The notes below the pieces were generated by a model. The model did not search any database and was not told where the DNA came from. It was given only the letters and a program-made list of their open reading frames with translations. Below are positions 40,830 through 52,009 of a stretch of 64,000 nucleotides of DNA, piece after piece; position 1 is the stretch's first letter; each line of letters begins with the position of its first letter. The stretch is taken from NCBI GenBank assembly GCA_963978895.1, contig OZ022241.1, positions 16,054,841 through 16,118,840 of the forward strand, written 5' to 3'. Both the position numbers and the translations under genes were made by a program. Source of the DNA: Erpobdella octoculata. Its lineage: Eukaryota; Annelida; Clitellata; Hirudinida; Erpobdellidae.

Positions 40830-41311
40830 TATACCTATTCTATATATATATATGCAGCCGACCGAGGAAATTGGAAGATTGTCGTGGAAGGCGTTCGTGG
40901 TCCCGTGGCACCGACAACAGGGTATTGGCTTCGAAGACATCCTTTTGGTATAACTTCTGCCGCTCTTCAGTGGTTAATCTTTTTTCTCTCTAATCGTTCT
41001 CATAAGGTTCGTCTTGGTGAGCAAACCTCCAAAAAGTACGATGTTTCTTTCGGTGTTCTCAAGGTTCAATCCTTGGACCCCTTCTTAGTCCAGGCTTTTG
41101 TCATCTCAAGAGTAGACTACTGCAACTCAGTGCTGACAGGTCTACCATCATCGTCCTTAAAACCCCTTACTTCTGTACTCCATGCGGCCGCTCGGCTTGT
41201 CAAAGATCTCGGTCCCCGAGACCACATCACCCCAACTTTACGTCAACTTCATTGGCTGGCTACCTATCCCTGCAAGAATAAATTTTAAAATATGCCTCTT
41301 AATGTTTAACA
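40830..41311 (+). pseudogene. CR1/L2-like LINE reverse transcriptase, left part
   Basis: The frame reads FGITSAALQW, LSNRSHKVRLGEQTSK and then, after an internal deletion, AFVISRVDYCNSVLTGLPSS and LHAAARLV. This is the RT C-terminus and the adjacent conserved block of CR1/L2-type LINEs. The reading frame is resumed at 44214 after a 2.9-kb insertion. Confidence 0.75.
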
Positions 41312-41394
41312 TACCCAGTAAACATGGTAACCATTTTGTAACGTTTCTTGTCCGTTACTTTTCAGTTACCTGGTTATGAAAAGGTTACCTGGCC

Positions 41395-41790
41395 CAAAGC
41401 AACTAATAAGAAACGTTTCTGCAACGTTTCCAATGTAACGAAAAAGTAACATGTAATTTGCGACTAAAAAGAAACGTTTCTGCAACGTTTCCAACGTAAC
41501 GAAAAAGTAACATGTAATTTGCGACTAAAAAGAAACGTTTCTGTAACGTTTTCAATGTAACGGAAAAGCAACGTGTAATTTGCGACTAAAAAGAAACGTT
41601 TCTGTAACGTTTCCAATGTAACGGAAAAGTAACGTGTAATTTGCGACTAAAAAGAAACGTTTCTGTAACGTTTCCAATGTAACTAAAAAGTAACATGTAA
41701 TTTGCGACTAAAAAGAAACGTTTCTGCAACGTTTCCAATGTAACGTAAAAGTAACATGTAATTTGCGACTAAAAAGAAGTTACTACAACG
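41395..41790. repeat. About 60-bp subterminal tandem array
   Basis: About six units, each with GCGACTAAAAAGAAACGTTT, CTGCAACGTTTCC, AATGTAACG and AAAAGTAACATGTAATTT. They lie just inside the left TIR. Confidence 0.9.
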
Positions 41791-43291
41791 TTTCTAATGC
41801 AGCCAAAATGTAACGATTTGTTTTATTCATAGATATCTATGGTTTTATTATTACGGATAATATAAAAATCTTTTATAGCAAATATAATTTTTTAGAAAAA
41901 GTAAAGTGTTTGTTTATTTATAAAACTCAATTGCTAAAGAGCATTTAATAAAGACGCTTAATAAATGGTATTTGCATTGTGTCGTATTATATTTTCCTAG
42001 ATTTTGTTCTATCTCGGTTCACTGAGAGCGTCGAACGAGTCGCCTGGGATGAGATAGATGCTAATCAAAAGTTAATTAACGACTCGCTTCTACAGCTCTT
42101 GTGTTAGAAATAATTTGAAGGTACAAAACAACTATACTGGTTAAAAATCACCAATCAATTCGAAACATTAGATTTGTAAACCATTTGAAACCTCTGCTTC
42201 CTGCTGCACTACTACCCCTGCGCTGTTTGTGAATTTTTATTTTATTTATTTATTCGTGTTTTAAGAAAAGACCTGACAGAACGCAGGAAATCATAAAAAA
42301 ATAAGCAAAAAACAAGAAATTAAAAGAAAGTCTGTCTAGTCTATAACGAACATTCAATATTCCGCTAATTATAATGACGGGCAATAGTTAATTTTAAACA
42401 ATAATAATAATAGAATAACGTTATTGAATCAGCTAATAGAGTTGAAAGAAGTTAGGTTGTAAGAGTCATAGAAGAGCATTCTAATAATAAAGTTACAAGC
42501 AAAACTAGCAAAGTGATGTTGCATTGAAGGGAGTACAAAATCATGTTTCCTCTTGCGAAGAATATGACCATGATTTATCATTACGTGGTCATACTCATTG
42601 TAAACATTTCACTTTCATTCACACTGACATAATCTAAATGGCCATATTCTCAGGTGAGACATTCTTCTTGCTTGACCAGCGAATTGCTTGATGTCACAAG
42701 TGTCTACCAACCCGTGGGTAGTCATAGACACCTTTCACTCTTCCCCATCAGCAGTTTTTTCATAAACTGTTTGAGTTTTAACTTCGAACCCTTTACCAGG
42801 AGGTGTAATTTCTGCCAGTATAACACTTTGGAAAAAAAGCAGGAGCTAAATCTGGCTCTTGTTTAATGCCTTTCACAGAACTAATATTGTTTGTTTCTTG
42901 TTCCTAATGCTCATTCTTGCTAAATCTTGACAAGAAACATAATCTTTTTGTTAAAAAAATGAGGTATGTAAATAAGCCAAAGTTGAGGCTCTTTGACATT
43001 GGCTGGCAAGTTAGTAAGCTCCGCCTCCATGCCAATTACGAACAACTTATATATAGTCTGAAAGTGCGCAAAAAATCTGTTTGTTGTGAGGTCACGCCGT
43101 TATTGTTTCAGTAAATCTATCATGTTTTGTCTGCATTTGCTAACATCTAACGAGTTTAGTTCATTCTCATTGTGTTATAATAATCAGTTAAATTCGTTGT
43201 GTTATAATAATCAGTTAGATTTTTTGATCGAAACTTTGTTACAATATGAAGAGCAGTTAGATAAAATTAGAGCCGATAATTTAGCAGATAT

Positions 43292-43921
43292 GTGGTTGGA
43301 CAGTTTACTAATATATGGGAAGTTTTGAAAGAAATTAAAAGTAATCTGGCTCTTCTTGTCAGTCCGCCAACGACAGCAGTTAATACGGCAGTTCCGGAAA
43401 ACGTTCATTTCCCCATGCACTCCATGGTACAATTTGACCAGTTGAATTCAAAATTAGAATCTAAAGAATTATTTGATGCTCTGGTAAGTCAATTACAGCA
43501 TGTACTTAGATATTTAAAATTTTTGTATTAGGTTATCACTATCATAAATTCAAACATTTGTATAGGTGATTGACTTACAAAAGCTTGGGGGAGACACAAT
43601 GGCAGAGGCGTGTCGTAGGCTGCTCCGGTACACCATGGATGATGGGCTGGCTGAAAAGTTCAATTGGAAAGGGAGTGGTGGTAAAAGAAAAATGGAAAGC
43701 ACCTTTTTCAAAGAACTTATCATTAGTTAGCTTAACTAAACTATTAGCAAAGTCATTTTAAAAATATTAGATATCTAACAACTATTTTTTTAAACTATTT
43801 CTCAGAAACTCTCCAAACCAATAGACGCTTCCACGATTCGTCAGCCAAGGAAATTGAGGTTGTGACAAAGAAGTGGATAAAGTTTGCACATGAGAGGCTG
43901 AACCGCAAGGAGAAGAAATGA
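43292..43921 (+). CDS. DUF4806-domain protein on the transposon
   Basis: Three exons join in frame: 43292-43483 (donor GTAAGT), 43566-43725 (acceptor TATAG, donor GTTAGC) and 43806-43921 (acceptor CTCAG). The product is 155 aa with no stop or frameshift. Residues about 64-130 match the DUF4806 pattern: LQKLGGDT, ACRRLLRYTMDDGLAEKFNW, KGSGGKRKMESTFFKEL. The basic C-terminus is KKWIKFAHERLNRKEKK. DUF4806 is of unknown function and is often linked to transposable elements in invertebrates. The first ATG is provisional: a CAG just after it could be an acceptor and further 5' exons may exist within 42.6-43.2 kb. Being flanked by the element's ends, it is likely cargo or an accessory transposition protein. 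Confidence 0.65.
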
Positions 43922-44213
43922 CATTTATATAGAGCTCAAAATACTTTCTTTAAATAAACTTTTTTATAAATTTGCAAATATTGTTTCAGTTTTGTCTATT
44001 GATGAACGTATTTGAAGTGATAATAATTTGCATGAGCAAATAATAGAGGAGGTTTCTAAAGCGTTACATTGTAAACGTTTCTAAAACGTTACACGGGAAA
44101 CGTTTCTTTAACGCACAGCCGATGAGCAAAACAACCGAAAAGAAACGCGTTTCTTGTAACCGAAAATGAACGGTTAAGAAACGTTACAAAGTTGTTACAA
44201 TGTTTACTGGGTA

Positions 44214-44600
44214 TTCACTGGATCTTCTCCCTCCTATCTGTCATCTCTCGTTTTGCCATGCTCGTCGCTCCCTGCAAGGCGGCGTCTTCGTTCTACTAGC
44301 AGGGACGACTTCGTCTCTGTCCGGTGTCGTCTCCAATTTGGAAACAGAGCCTTTGCCATCTCTGGCCCAACTTACTGGAACAGCTTGCCTGTACATATTT
44401 TCCAATCTAAAGACGCTACTCAATTTAAAACTAGATTAAAAACTGATCTCTTTACTAAGTTCTTTGACTAGGAGATATTGTCGAACTGCGCGCTTTTGCG
44501 AAAGACTTGTTTTTTATAAGGGCGCGTTATAAATTTGACTTTGTATTGTTGTTGTGTATCCTCCTCCCCAAGCGCCGGCTACGGACTAAATAATAATATA
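44214..44600 (+). pseudogene. CR1/L2-like LINE, right part and 3' end
   Basis: Continues the LINE after the 2.9-kb insertion: RLRSTSRDDFVSVRCRLQFG, SGPTYWNSLP and FKTRLKTDLFTKFFD then stop. The 3' UTR (GGGCGCGTTATAAAT) ends in a TAATAATATATATA run, as usual for CR1/L2 elements. Confidence 0.75.
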
Positions 44601-45181
44601 TATATTTTTTCAAGAGTTAATCAATCAAAAAATAGGAAAGTAATAAATGCATCGTATGCCAGTCAGTCAATTAGAATCTACCCACCCCAAAAAAACATTC
44701 AAAATACGACACAGTTTACAATAATCGTAAACTGTGCCGTAGTTTTGACTTCCACTTAAAACTTAACTATAAATTAAATAAATACAACTGATTGGCCTAT
44801 AAGCATATGTCCTCGTCTTTAGAGCAATTTTTGCAATCATTTTATTAAAATACAATTTAAACTAATATTAGACATTTCTAACTAAAAAAAACTACTAATA
44901 AACATTTCGCATTTTAAAAACATCGCCAGTGTTTTTTCAAGTTTTGTCAATTGTTTTACTATGTTTTTTTTGGGCGGTAATAAAAGTAAACACAATTTTA
45001 TCGCTTCCAAGTCGTCTACGCTAGATTGAATGTATTTGTATAATATTATAAGACATTTATTTTGTCATGGCTGATTTTGCAATTAGTTTGTGGTTGAAAA
45101 CAGAAGTATTCACTATAGGATCACTGTCAATATCACCTAACTCCAGGCTAACAGTTAACGTTGGTATTTTTATTTGGAGGT
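44601..45181. other. AT-rich non-coding region
   Basis: A short inverted pair (CGACACAGTTTAC and GTAAACTGTGCCG near 44710-44740) is the only structure noted. No gene. Confidence 0.4.
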
Positions 45182-45510
45182 GAACGTCGCGGTAATCCTG
45201 CAGTATAGCGTCCTGAATCGATTTCGATGAAAAAAACGGTTTAAAAAACTGTTTAATAGAATAACCGGTAATCCTGCAGTATAGCGTCCTGAACCGATTT
45301 CGATGAAAAATGGCCGGTTTTTTAACGTAAATGATATTTAAAACATAAATAAGAGAAATAAAGACTAATTACAACATAAATAACTGAAAAAAAAATTATA
45401 GCACTTTAGAACATTTATAAATTACTTCCGAAGTTAACGTAGTTCCTGATGAAGATCTATTTGTCAATAGCGATAGAAGTGAACAGTAGGAATAAAGATA
45501 ATAAAAATTA

Positions 45511-46245
45511 GGTAAGGTTTCCCATGGACGGCCCGTGCCGAAAAATAATCGTATTATTTTTATTTTGTCACAATAACATAAAAAAACAAATTTAATACCA
45601 ATTTTAATTTAAAAAAAAAACATTTATCGTAATTTGAGAGACTTTGAAAACGTAAGTAGTACCCTTTCAAGCCCTATTTACATCGTAGTTGTGAGTGGTG
45701 CGGTACGATGATCGTATGAATGAAATGAATAAAAAATAAATAAAATTAGTTTATAATAAAATTTTATTTATAAAACAAACTATCAGTTGTAAATAAAAAT
45801 TCCATTAAAATTTTAAAACTCACCGCCCGGTAACTCGGGACGGTTTGCAAGAAGTATGAAAATTGGAAATTATTAAACTAAGTTAACTTCTTTAAATAAA
45901 CGAAATTTCAAATTTTTAATAAAGAAAAACTAAAAAATAAATGTTAAAAAAGTAGTTTATTCGAAGCAACGTCGAAATTTGAATATTTGTAAGCGAACAT
46001 TGTGTATTTGCGTCGTTTAAACTTTTCCTTCAAATCCTTCTTTTAAACTTTTCCTTAAAACTCAAACGTACATAAATTATAATTACATTATTTATTTTTT
46101 TATATGACATTTTCCCATTTTAAATAAATTACTTATACTAATTATCATAATTTTTAAACTAGTGTTTACTTTTAATCGTGTTTATAGTTAATTATAGCCG
46201 AGAATTTTGTATTAATCCGCCACATTGTCAATGGGAAACTTTACC
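45511..46245. mobile_element. 735-bp TIR element nested in the left foldback arm
   Basis: Termini GGTAAGGTTTCCCATGGAC and the reverse of GGTAAAGTTTCCCATTGAC are flanked by AAAAATTA on both sides (45503-45510 and 46246-46253). The right arm of the foldback keeps the empty site at about 47843-47860, directly confirming the insertion boundaries. Non-coding; an 8-bp duplication fits hAT- or Merlin-type elements. Confidence 0.9.
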
Positions 46246-46574
46246 AAAAATTAAACACATTTAAAATAAAAATAGACAATTTAGGGAAAAAAATATAAAA
46301 AATTTTGGAAGTAAAAAATTGAAAAATATTAGTTTGCTTTAGAAGTACGAGTTGCGTAACCCGCTCCATGTCTAAAACCGTTTCTATAAATGCGGCGCTT
46401 TATGTCAAATTGCCTAAAGAAAAATTAAAAAAACATTGAAAACAATAAATTAGCAACAGAACACTAAGAAAAATTAAAATAATATCAAAGTAAAAGTACT
46501 TGGCGACTTGGCTGTCTTTGGTACGGTTTCTATCATATTTCTTGGAGCAGAAACTTTGAGTTTTAGAGGTCATG

Positions 46575-46777
46575 TGGCTAGCAGAATCGTTTGGAGAGCA
46601 AAAGAGCGAGCAAGAAAGCGACCAGGAAGAGAAGAGCAATCGGGAGCGGGAATGCGGCCGGGAACGGGAAGGCTATCGGGAGCGGGAAAACGATCGGGAG
46701 CGAGAAAACTAGCGGGGAAGGAAACGGGAGCGAGAAAATGATGGGAAAACCCCGGGCAACGCTGGATCCCCCGCTAG
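46575..46777 (+). mobile_element. Helitron family 2 3' end in left foldback arm
   Basis: GA/GC-rich body followed by CCCCGGGCAACGCTGGATCC and CCCGCTAG ending at 46777 before T. The hairpin has one mismatch compared with other copies. Confidence 0.7.
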
Positions 46778-47349
46778 TCATAGATAAATTTCCACTCAGC
46801 TCTCTGATTTTTTAAAATTTAAATAATTAAAAATTTATTTGTAACTTTTTAAAATGTATTTATTATTTTATTATGTTAGTTTATTTGAATATTAACTCTT
46901 CCTTGCTTTTCATAACTTGAATTGTATTATTCCGCGTGTCAACATTGCCTTTGGATATTTTTGCTTAAAGTCGGTTTTTAGTAAGTTTTTCTGTAAAATA
47001 CTTGTTCGTAATATGTTTTGATAATGTTCTATGGTTATTCTATTAAACAGTTTTTTAAACCGTTTTTTCATAGAAGTCGGTTCAGGACGCTATACTGCAG
47101 GATTACCGAATAACCATAGAACATTATCAAAACATATTACGAACAAGTATTTTACAGAAAAACTTACTAAAAACCGACTTTAAGCAAAAATATCCAAAGG
47201 CAATGTTGACACGCGGAATAATACAATTCAAGGAATGAAAAGCAAGGAAGAGTTAATAAAATAATAAATACATTTTAAAAAGTTACAAATAAATTTTTAA
47301 TTATTTAAATTTTAAAAAATCAGAGCGCTGAGTGAAAATTTATCTATGA

Positions 47350-47520
47350 CTAGCGAGGGATCCAGCGTTGCCCGGGGTTTTTCCATCATTTTTCTCTCGC
47401 TCCCGTTTCCTTCCCCGCTAGTTTTCTCGCTCCCGATCGTTTTCCCGCTCCCGATTGCTCTTCTCTTCCTGGTCGCTTTCTCGCTCGCTCTTTCGCTCTC
47501 CAAACGATTCTGCTAGCCAC
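47350..47520 (-). mobile_element. Helitron family 2 3' end in right foldback arm
   Basis: Inverted counterpart of the 46575-46777 fragment (CTAGCGAGGGATCCAGCG on plus). It shares the same hairpin mutation, so the Helitron was present before the arms were duplicated or was copied with them. It carries one small deletion relative to the left arm. Confidence 0.7.
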
Positions 47521-48100
47521 ATGACCTCTAAAACTCAAAATTTCTGCTCCAAGAAATATGATAGAAACCGTACCAAAGACAGCCAAGTCGCCAAGTACTT
47601 TTACTTTGATATTATTTTAATTTTTCTTGGTGTTCTGTTGCTAATTTATTGTTTTCAATGTTTTTTTTAATTTTTCTTAAGGCAATTTGACATAAAGCGC
47701 CACATTTAAAGAGACGGTTTTAGACATGGAGCGGGTTACGCAACTTGTACTTCTAAAGCAAACTAATATTTTTCAATTTTTTACTTCCAAAATTTTTTAT
47801 ATTTTTTTCCTAAATTGTCTATTTTTATTTTAAATGTGTTTAATTTTTATTACCTTTATTCCTACTGTTCACTTCTATCGCTATTGACAAATAGATCTTC
47901 ATCGGGAACTACGTTAACTTCGGGAGTAATTTATAAATGTTCTAAAGTGCTATAATTTTTGTTTTTTTTTTCAGTTATTTATGTTGTAATTAGTCTTTAT
48001 TTCCCTTATTTATGTTTTAAATATCATTTACGTTAAAAAACCGGCCATTTTTCATCGAAATCGGTTCAGGACGCTATACTGCAGGATTACCGAACGTCGC

Positions 48101-48542
48101 TATGATACTGAAGTAGGCAGTCGCACAAAAAATCAAACTACAAAAAAAAAATTTTTTTTTTTCAAAGACTATAACAACTGAAAACTAATCCTCAAAAATG
48201 TTTGATCTAAGTGTTATAATAATGAAGATATATCGAATTGAAGTTGACGCATCGAGACCGTAGGTCCGTAGGTAGATGTAAGCCTGAACGAGCTTTCAAA
48301 AGTGTGACCCACGCATATCGCTTCACATGCGCGGTAGCTCATCTTAGATGCTAGCGCATGAGCTCGCGCATATCCAATATTGTCTAAATTTGATATTGTA
48401 TTACTTGTTTTACATTTGTATTTATAAAATAACAATAACAATATGTAATAGTAATGACAACTTATAAAGAATTTATTTAAATCTCAAATGTTAGATCGCC
48501 GCTGATAACGTCTGCTATCAAACTCTCATTTTTATATATATA
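48101..48542. other. Non-coding region
   Basis: No gene recognised; a poly-A/poly-T block lies at 48148-48165. Confidence 0.4.
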
Positions 48543-48670
48543 CTAGCGGGGGCACCCGGCGTTGCCCGGGGTTTTTAGAGGTTTTTCTAATGTTTGTCTC
48601 TCTCGCTCCTGTTTCCTTCTCCGCTTTTCCGTTCCCGGTCGCTTTTCCGCTCCCGGTCGTTTTCCAGCAC
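48543..48670 (-). mobile_element. Helitron family 2 3'-end fragment
   Basis: The plus strand reads CTAGCGGGGGCACCCGGCGT and then GCCCGGGG plus CT-rich body. It is truncated where LINE sequence begins and preceded by TATATATATA. Confidence 0.7.
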
Positions 48671-48689
48671 ACAGCCTGTGTGTGACAAA

Positions 48690-50275
48690 CACTTATTTTC
48701 AGAACAAGGCATGTCACAAGGTGTCCTGGAGACATCCAAGATCAAATCATTGGCATCAGCTGGACTTGATAATTACCAGGCGCGACTCTCTGAGCAGCGT
48801 CCGCAGCATCAGAGCTTACCATAGCGCTGACTGCGATACAGACCACTCCCTGATCGCCTCAAAGATAAAGTTGCGCCCCAAGAGGCTCCACCTCTCCAAA
48901 AAGAAATGCCAGCCAAAAATCAATACCTGCCAGACCACCTACCAAGTCAAGAACCAGGAGTTCATGGATCGGCTGGAGGAGCTGCGACCAAGAGCCTAAT
49001 GCGGAAGTCAGATGGAGCTCGCTCCGGAGTATTATCTACAGAGCTGCTATCCTGACGTATGACAAAAAGGAGCTCAAGAACACCGACTGGTTCGAAGCGA
49101 ATGCGGCAGATCTTGAGCCCGTCATTGACGCCAAGAGAAAGGCATTGATTGACTACAAACGCGACCCAAGTCAGAACAACTTTAAAGAGCTGAAAGCTGC
49201 TCGAAGAACGGCCCAGAAGACTGCCTGCCGTTGCGCAAATGACTATTGGCTTAAACTGGCGAATAGCATTCAACAAGCGTCAGATGCTGGCAACATAAGG
49301 AGCATGTATGAAAGCATCAAGCAAGCAACAGGCAAGTCAGCAAAGAAGACTGCACCCTTAAAGTCTAAATCAGGGGAGACCATTACAGACAAGGATAAGC
49401 AAATGGAAAGGTGGGTTGAGCACTATCTGGAGCTGTATTCCTGAGAGAACTCTGTCACTCAGATAGCACTGGACGCCATAGAAGACTTGCCGGTCATGGA
49501 GGAGCTGGATGTTGAGCCGACCATGGACGAACTCAGTGGTGCTATCGATGCCTTGCAGGGTGGAAGAGCACCAGCAAGCAGCGTGTATCCTGAATCGCAA
49601 TGCGGCTTTAGATCAGAAAGATCCACAGTCGACATGATCTTCTCCGTGCGTCATCTCCAGGAAAAGTGCAGAGACAGCGAATGTCGTTGTATATCGCCTT
49701 TATTGATCTAACCAAGGCATTTGACCTTGTAAGCAGGAATGGCCTGTTTAAGCTACTTAGGAAGATCGGCTGTCCAACTCGGCTGCTCAACATCACAACT
49801 TCCTATCACGACAACACGCAAGGCATGGTCAGCTACGACGGGGACACCTCAGAACCCTTCACAATCAAGAGTGGGGTCAAACAGGGTTGTGTCCTAGCGC
49901 CTACATTATTTGGCATATTCTTCTCAATGCTGCTGAATTTTGCACTTGAGGATTCTGCCGAAGGTGTCCACCTACACACTAGAAGTGACGGGAAATTGTT
50001 GAACATGGCACGCCTAAGAGCAAAGACAAAGATTTGCACTGTCCTCATCAGGGACATGCTGTTCACTGATGATGCGGCCCTGGTGTCACACACGGAGGAA
50101 CACCTTCAGCGGCTCATGGATCGCTTCGCTCAGGCCTGCAGGGAATTCGGTTTGACCATCAGTATCAAGAAAACCAATATCTTGGGTCAGGACATCCCTG
50201 CTCCACCTCGATCACAATCGACAATGAGGTGCTGGAGGCCACTGACAAGTTTGCTTAGAAGTAGCTGCATCTGGT
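48690..50275 (+). pseudogene. Non-LTR retrotransposon (LINE) ORF2 remnant
   Basis: The C-terminal part of the apurinic endonuclease is visible (HPRSNHWHQLDLIITRR, CDTDHSLIAS). Reverse transcriptase follows with CGFRSERSTVDMIF, AFIDLTKAFDLVSRNGL, SGVKQGCVLAPTLF and the active-site FTDDAAL. At least three stops or frame shifts and an internal deletion (after about 49580) disable it. The clade is not certain. Confidence 0.85.
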
Positions 50276-50627
50276 TTTGTGATATAGATAGTGTTTAAAG
50301 CACTAAAAGTCTTGTTTAAGGACCTCTTATTAGTATTAATTTAGTTTTAATTTAAAGATTATTTTGTCTAATCATAGTTAAGTTTCAGAACCTTAACCAA
50401 TCTAGAACTATATTAATTTTGCTTTGAAGTAGAGAGTTTAGGTGCGCATAACTATAATTTTGCTTTCAGGTAGTCAAGGTACGCATGCAGCATAATAGAT
50501 AGTGTTTAATTATTTACTAATAATGACTTCAAATAACTTTAATGGACAAACTCAGAATTTGTACCTTTATTTGAAAATATTAGTGAAATTAAAAAAAATT
50601 ATTTTGAAATTTTTATGTGACTACCTA
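50276..50627. other. AT-rich non-coding region
   Basis: Nothing recognisable between the LINE remnant and the next MITE. Confidence 0.4.
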
Positions 50628-50635
50628 ATGTAAAT

Positions 50636-51323
50636 TAGAGCTGCGAATTAATTGCAACGCTAAAAAATTAGCGCGCATTAAAAAAATTAACGCCGTTAAA
50701 TATTTTAACGACTAATCCAAGTTTTGCACCAAAATATAATGTTAATATCTATTTTTTGTTATTAAATGCTTTTATTTAACTTCACTTGTCTCTCTGCTTG
50801 TTTGTCTGTGGTGATCAAATCTTAGAAACAAAAATTCACCCACTTTTCGACCACCTAGAGCTCTAAAACTTTCAAGAAAGCTTTATTCTGGATGACAATA
50901 CATGAATTGAATGTTTCCGACATAAATTAGGCCTTAAATCAATTGAAATTAATCAAGTTGTTTATGTATAAGTCGCCAGAGGTCCAAAATAATTAAACAG
51001 CACTGATGTTTACTTATAAGTCGCCAGAGGTCGAATATACAAGATTGAGCGTAACGGTTGTTTTAGATTCAAAAGTTTTAGTTTGTTGACTCAGATAAAA
51101 AGGCAAATAAAAGCATTTTTTTAAATTTATTTTTTATCTTTACTTGTTCGACGTATTTTTATCCATTTTCTTGTACCTCTCTTGAGAGAGAGAGAAAGAG
51201 TACTGTGTTTGAAACAGAAATTGTATCTAAACATATTGCGTTAAAATCACGATTAACTGTCAATTAAAATTTTTAATTGTATGCGATTGAACAATTAAAA
51301 ATTTTAATCGATTCACAGCTCTA
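50636..51323. mobile_element. hAT MITE
   Basis: Terminal inverted repeats TAGAGCTGCGAATTAAT and TAGAGCTGTGAATCGAT are flanked by ATGTAAAT (50628-50635 and 51324-51331). Non-coding, 688 bp. The TAGAGCTGTGAATCGATT-type end is common in animal hAT families. Confidence 0.88.
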
Positions 51324-51346
51324 ATGTAAATTTATGGAGAGGATTT

Positions 51347-51950
51347 TTGCTCGCGTTTGGGGTCCTGTATAATACAGTCAAGTTAGATACCAAAGCCATC
51401 TCTACTCCGACTCCTTATCCTTATATGCAAAGACTTAAACTACTCACATTACACTCTTTAGAGAAACGTCGATTTCTGGCTGACCTCACGCTTTGCTTCA
51501 AAATTAAAAATAACCTCACTCAAACCACAATACCTCTCATCAATTCAAATTATTCCAGAACCAGAGGACACAATCACAGATTGACAACTACCAAATTCCG
51601 ATGTGAAACCTCAAAACACTTTTTTTTGCAACCGTGTGGTAAAACCGTGGAATTCCTTACCGGCTGATGTTGTAAATTCCACAACTTTAACCAGATTCAA
51701 CTCATCAATCCAACTACTTAACTTTAATCAATTTCTCAGATTTCGGGTGCCTTAGAACAATGACTAGAATGTCTAATCAATTTTTTTTGTTTAAGTTTTA
51801 ATTTGTGTGCCTTTTTTTGTAGTCTAGCTCTGTTGCTCTATCATTTTTTTTTGTTTTAATGTTGCAACTTGTTCATGTAAGTGGCTGATAGCCCTTTGAC
51901 CTTGTCTGAAATAAATAAATAATAATAATTAAATAGATACTTAAAAAACA
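51347..51950 (+). pseudogene. LINE 3' end (second family)
   Basis: The frame reads RLKLLTLHSLEKRRFLADLT and FKIKNNL and then SRTRGHNHRLTT, typical of a LINE ORF2 C-terminus. It is followed by a 3' UTR ending GACCTTGTCTGAAATAAATA and (AATA)n-like repeats. Truncated at the 5' side. Confidence 0.65.
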
Positions 51951-52009
51951 AAACAATATGTACTCGTTTCAAATAAATGCCACAATTATTAATGGAGTTT
52001 ATGATAAAA

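Larger units (their letters stand above)
41314..44211 (+). mobile_element. 2.9-kb TIR transposon carrying a DUF4806 gene
   Basis: The ends CCCAGTAAACATGGTAAC and the reverse of CCCAGTAAACATTGTAAC are flanked by TA (or, shifting one base, AT) on each side. It splits a LINE reading frame. The left subterminal part is an array of about 60-bp units; the right end has related GTTTCT/AACGTT sequences. The two-base target duplication fits Tc1/mariner-like or ISL2EU-like elements; no transposase was recognised, so the class is open. Confidence 0.75.
45191..48091. mobile_element. 2.9-kb foldback element (MULE-like)
   Basis: The ends GGTAATCCTGCAGTATAGCG and their reverse complement are flanked by an exact 9-bp duplication, GAACGTCGC (45182-45190 and 48092-48100). 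Nearly the whole left half pairs with the right half. Extra copies of the terminal motif lie at 45266 and 47078-47106. The long TIRs and 9-bp target site fit Mutator-like or foldback elements; Merlin (8-9 bp) is an alternative. Both arms carry a family 2 Helitron 3' end. No transposase. Confidence 0.85.

Noticed and set aside
41064..41080. tRNA B-box-like GGTTCAATCC
   Set aside because: It lies within the LINE coding remnant and no cloverleaf can be drawn around it. No tRNA gene was seen in the window.
41395..41790. CRISPR-like regular repeat array
   Set aside because: Units are contiguous near-identical 60-mers without unique spacers, inside a eukaryotic transposon end.
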